Below the pieces are notes generated by a model. It saw only the letters and a list, made by a program, of their open reading frames with translations. It made no database searches and was not told where the DNA came from. DNA of 64,000 nt. Origin: Diprion similis (taxonomy: Eukaryota > Arthropoda > Insecta > Hymenoptera > Diprionidae). A program made the position numbers and the translations under genes. The stretch spans positions 2,976,001 through 3,040,000 of the forward strand of contig NC_060112.1 in NCBI RefSeq assembly GCF_021155765.1. Reading direction: 5' to 3'. Shown here piece after piece: positions 56,122 to 61,900 of the stretch; positions within the stretch are counted from its first letter, which is position 1; the number at the start of each line of letters is the position of its first letter.

Positions 56122-56798
56122 CAATGGTGTTATCGTTTCTTATACAGAGCAAATAGATTTTCATCAATTGTAAATCTTTATGTATAATTCTTAATGCTAA
56201 TAATCAATTCGAGCGCAATTGTTTTCAAAAATTTCTCTAATATATGCATAAATTGATTCGATCCCGTATTTCTAAATAATAAGAAAAATAATAATAATAA
56301 TGTCCAGAGCGATCAAACCGTTTTAGGGAAAGAAAAATTTTGTACAGGGACCAATATCTTAGAACGCCTTCTATATAGGATACAATTGATCCGTGAAATA
56401 TCTTTTAATTATTGAACTTGGCGACAATTATTTAATAGCCAAAAAAAAATACATATATGTATATATATTTGAGCCAAATAAAGACGCTATAAAATTCTTC
56501 TTTATCTTTAGCTTTGCAAAAACAGTGATCGCTGATCTTCGAATTTGAATACCGAATAAGTAAATCGTAGTCAAAATTCATGGCACAATATTCTCATAAA
56601 ATCAGCAGTGAGATGAAACTCGAAAAAAAAAAAAAATAATAAAACGTATATAAATTTTTCACGCGTAAAACGACGATAATAAATATTCGATATAAATCTA
56701 TAAGCGAGTTGAGAAAAAGAAACGTGATCGACGACATGTGAAAATGAGAAAAGAAAGAAAAAAAAAAAACTGCTAAGCTGCGTGACAGTTTCGAGCTT

Positions 56799-56834
<36 letters not shown>

Positions 56835-57476
56835 GTAAGATGTAGAGGAGGCACACGATCCGCTTCCACCTAATTCGCGACGTATGCGAAATATGTGACG
56901 AGAAGACGTGCGTGTGTCCGTTGCCAATGTAAGAAGGTGGAAGTGAACGACGCGACGGTGTATTCTATCGATTCGCATTACGTTCCCAGCTTTGCAGCCA
57001 ACCTCCCCGCAAGTCGTTCCGTACCGTCATTTGCAGCCCCGATTACAGCTCTTTATACATATATATGTAACGTTCTTTCTCTCTTTCTCCCTCCCTCCCC
57101 TATATGTATAAGAAAGTCCCCGTTTTTCACAGTTCGTTGATATAATTACGGCGTGGATCGCTTCGTCATTTTTAATCGAGTGACCAAAATCGTTTGCATC
57201 TCTTTTTTTTTTTTCTTTCGTTTCTTTTCTTTTCTTTTTTTATTCCCTCGGATTTTTTCGATGACTCCTAATTCATTCGAACGTTATTTCATACCTTCGT
57301 TTTCCTTATCGTAGCCGAATTATTGTTCTTACAAATATTTAGCGTATATATATATATAATTATATCGTTGTAACGAAAGAAGAAGATATATGGAAAGGAA
57401 GATAAAAAAAAAAAAAAAAAACCTAAATTTTCTAACAAACTCAACGACCTCGCTAGCGTGCATTAAACTATGATTA

Positions 57477-57508
<32 letters not shown>

Positions 57509-58253
57509 AGAATAAATACCGAATGAAGATTAAAAAAAAAATTATCCTTATTTAATAAAAATTAATGCGGAATCGCACTGCAGTGGTTAATTAAAAAATG
57601 AGCTTATCAAAAATTATCCATGAAATTTTGTACAGCTGCATGTAGAGAGATACTTTTTTTTTTTTTTTTTCGTTATAATTTCTTTCCATTGAATTCAGCC
57701 TCGTCGCCATTTTATTATCTATATGTGTCACCGAGATATTTTGTTAAATGAAAATTTTTCTTTACTTTCCATTTTTTCTCTCCCTCTTATTTCCTCACCC
57801 TTTTTAGCAACACGTCGATACATGAAAAACGAAAAAAAATAATACCGTCGTACAAAGAACGTTCGGTTATAAAAAAAAAATCAACAAAAAAAATCTCGTC
57901 CACGATTTTCAGGTATTTTTTTTTTTTTCTTTCTTTCATAGATTACCTAATTGTTAGCAGTTTTGTTTGATTTACTTTTTTTTCTAGCTTTTTTTGTAAT
58001 CGTTGATTTGATCTATCTTATTCTTCTTACTCGAGCTCTTATTATATTCTTCCAAATATATACGTACGTACGACACGTATGATAAGTGTATAAATTGATT
58101 CGCTTTCTCTCTAATTTTCATTTAACAAATTCATGAAATATTTATCGAACAAATAGGTACAAAGATGAAATATTTCGTGGTAGGCGACGTTCCGCGGTGC
58201 ATTTTGGCAGTAGGTTATACAAATTTGCGGGCTCGGCGGCGTGTCTGTATGGA

Positions 58254-58291
<38 letters not shown>

Positions 58292-58962
58292 CAATATGTA
58301 GCACGTTTGTTTCTTCGTCGTGGGTTATACTATAAATAATTATTTATTATTGTTGTTATTATTTCCGTGGGACGGAGGAACGTGAAACGTATCGTCGTCG
58401 TCTGCCGGAAAACGGTGCAACTTAAAATGTGCAAATTTGTATTCGTTATCATGATTATTATCATCATCGTCGTCATTATTATTATTATTATTTTCATTAT
58501 TATTATACATAGTTTCTCGTCAGAATGAAAATACCTTTCATTTCATACATAATCCAATTCCGCAATACGTGTTTCTAAAAAGAATTCGAAAGATCTTATC
58601 ATCATTATTATTATCATTATCATTATTGTTATAATGTCTATATTATTTGCTCCAATTCGTCACAAATATAAAATTAAAATTTTACAATATATTATCGTAT
58701 ACTCGATGGATGAGAAACAAAAAAAAAAAAAAAAAAGTAGACAACGAAAACAATTCACAAAAATGCGGCGTAAATAAATTGACAAAAAAAAAAAATATGT
58801 ATATATATATTTGTTTTTTTTTAAATAATTAATTCTTTCCAGCTACACGTTTATTCTTATTCGTTTGTTTATTCGTAGATTATTTACCTGTAAAAATTTT
58901 ACAATATCGTTCAACTTTGCGTTATACATATATATATATACATACAAGATATAAATAAATAT

Positions 58963-58996
<34 letters not shown>

Positions 58997-61900
58997 AATA
59001 TATTGTTATTTAGTTTTGAATCTTTTATTATTTCGAAATACCGAGGAACGTCGTTACTCGCACGCGGGTTATTTATTTAAACGTAAGACGCGACGAGGAG
59101 CGAATGTAATATCGGGACGAGAGAATGAAAAGAGGCAAGTGTGAGCCGCCGACGAGACACACTGCGACACTAACCGTGGCGACGGCAGCGCCATCGACAA
59201 TTTTCTACCAGAACTGAATCCCCACCCCCGCAGCCCCTTCTCGAGGCGACGAACTGCAGTGCATTACATGCCGTATATACAGGGCGTTCCGTGCCAATCA
59301 CCCATTCCGTCGGTTCACCGCGATCCCTCGGTCGTTGTTTTATTTATTATTATTATTATTACTAGTTTTTTTTTTTTCTCTTTTTTATTATTGTCTCTTT
59401 CCGAACATTTGAAAAATCGCCCGGGTAATCGATAATCTGCACTCGCGTGTTTTTCGTTACTCTACCGTATCGTTTTTCTTTTTTCTTTTCTTCTATTTCT
59501 TTGTCCATTCCTCGCGTTTTTTTTTCTTTTTTCACCCTTTTTGGCAATGTACCAACGGCATTTGGCAAGCTTACCTCTCAAGTATCGAACCATTTTTCTA
59601 CCGCGCACACAGCTCGTTGTTGCTATTCCTTTTTATGCTACTCTTATAGTTTTTCAACGTACTTTATACATGTTGTATTGAAAATTTGATAATAGTGTTG
59701 AAAAAAGTAATGAGGGCGAACGGCGATTGGGGAATCATTGAAATTAGATTGACGACGTTGCGTGTAACGTGTGTGTAAGAAGAAGCCATGAAAGACCATG
59801 AAGCGTTTTCTTCTCTCTCTCTCTCTTTCACGCCTCTCTCTTCCTTTATTTTTTCTTTCTTTATTTCTAGCTTCCCATCCTAGAGGATTTGTACTGTCGG
59901 ATTGTTCGCATTCATTCGTTTACCGACGGAAGTTAATCCCGGATATGCGAACCGACAGTTTGACGGCCGTCACGTCATTATATTATAACATGAGTTACGT
60001 GTTACATAATATATCTATATTGGTTATAACCCATATCGACCTTAAGGCAATCAGATCTAGTCGGTTTCGATGTGTTATCACAAATTGATCTAGTTTTGCA
60101 GATGCTGTATATTTTTACAATATTGTATATTATCGTAAAAAAAATTTCACGATTATCGCAAAATATATTCTATTAATTATTCGAATTAAGTTAATCGCGA
60201 ATGCAACGAGGTATATTCGTTTAGAGGAATAAAAAAAACTTGAGAATATTGGATGAAGAGGTTAAAATTTCTTTTTAAATGCTATTAATCACTCGTTTTT
60301 TTTTTTTTTTTTTTTTTTTTTTTTGATTATTCATAATTGTGAAGCCATCGATTCGATTTATATACCCATACATAATAATTATATGATATGTGTGTAGAAA
60401 AAGTAAAATCAACAAAATTTTTCTTCCATCGGAAAAACTGAGCATTTGTTGTTGAGGGAAAAATGTTAATTTGTATTCGGAATCGCGATTACCGCATTCA
60501 TTCTATACATCGTGTGACTATAATTATGATTATTATAGGCAGATTGGAATGTTGGTACTAACCTGAGCGACCTTTTCCCCCATGTTAGGCGTGTGCATTG
60601 CTCCCTGGAAGAATTTCGCCGAGCCGTTATCTTGCAGGGAGAACTGGAACGAGATATAATTATGTAGGTTAATAAAAACTGTTATATATACAGAAATAAC
60701 CCGGTTAATAATAGTAAGGAATTTGATCGCGTGCTGTAATTTATTATACCTATACCAAGAATAATTCGATAATTTATATTAACTTTTTTGACAATTACAT
60801 GTATAATATTATAAGAGTAATAAATTATTTCGCTGTTTAGGTTTATTTACCTTGTGCTTGATAGAATCAGGTCCCATTTGACTTAGCGAAGGTGATTTCC
60901 GGTCCCTTGAAGTCCGCCATTTTTGAAGATCGCTTTCAGACGCTACGCCGGGAAATATCTTGGAGTGTTTTGTGGCTGGAAAATATTCATAGATAATAAA
61001 GGTGGATAAATGGAACCAAGTATTAACAAACGTTTCGCAGAAACGAGCGAGAGACAAAAAAAAAAAAAAAAAAGTAACATATGTAAATAAAACTTGAGAT
61101 TTTTATTCTCTTCTCTGTATAAAATTTGCACGTTTTTATTTTCTTTTATCTCTTCTTCTAATCAAGTATTACATATAAAGTCAGTTTTCTAATTTTTTAT
61201 ACATGTATAATCGTTCGTTAATTCAGGCCCGAATTTTGAATTCCAATTAGCTTTAAATTGTTGTAGGTAACAATGATTTTTCGATATATCATTGACAGCT
61301 AATTTCATCGAATAGATACAGGAAAAATTGGAGAAACTTTTAATAAAGATCGTAAAATATTCTTGATCATTATAGTTCATTCATAACTGTAATTTAATAT
61401 TATTTTTATTATATCAAATTCCAGCCTGAATTAAACTTATAGATTTATTATAGGTACAATCTAGAAGCGCTATAACTGCAAGTGAAATTGTATATGTATA
61501 GTTGATACATAACGCAGTTCAATTGTACATAATATAATAAATCGGCACTAGAAGCTCTAAACCTGTGAAAAGAATTTTTGGAACGGTAATAACAAAAAGG
61601 AAAAAGAAAAAAAAAACGCAAAACCAAGTAAATCAATGAAATGAGAAACGTGTCACGAACAGTATATAACGTCACTCGATATACTCTCGTCTATATTAAT
61701 AATTCAGCCACTACTAATTACACGATGTTGTATTAGATATTTGATGATTAATATGATTATAATAATAATAGTAATACAGGCATTGTAATAATAGTGATGA
61801 TAATAGTATTAGCGAGGTTGATGATTTGTACAATGATCAGTGCGAATTGAAATCGATTCGTAATAATTTCATTTCAAACTTCTTCACATCCTTGGGTATA

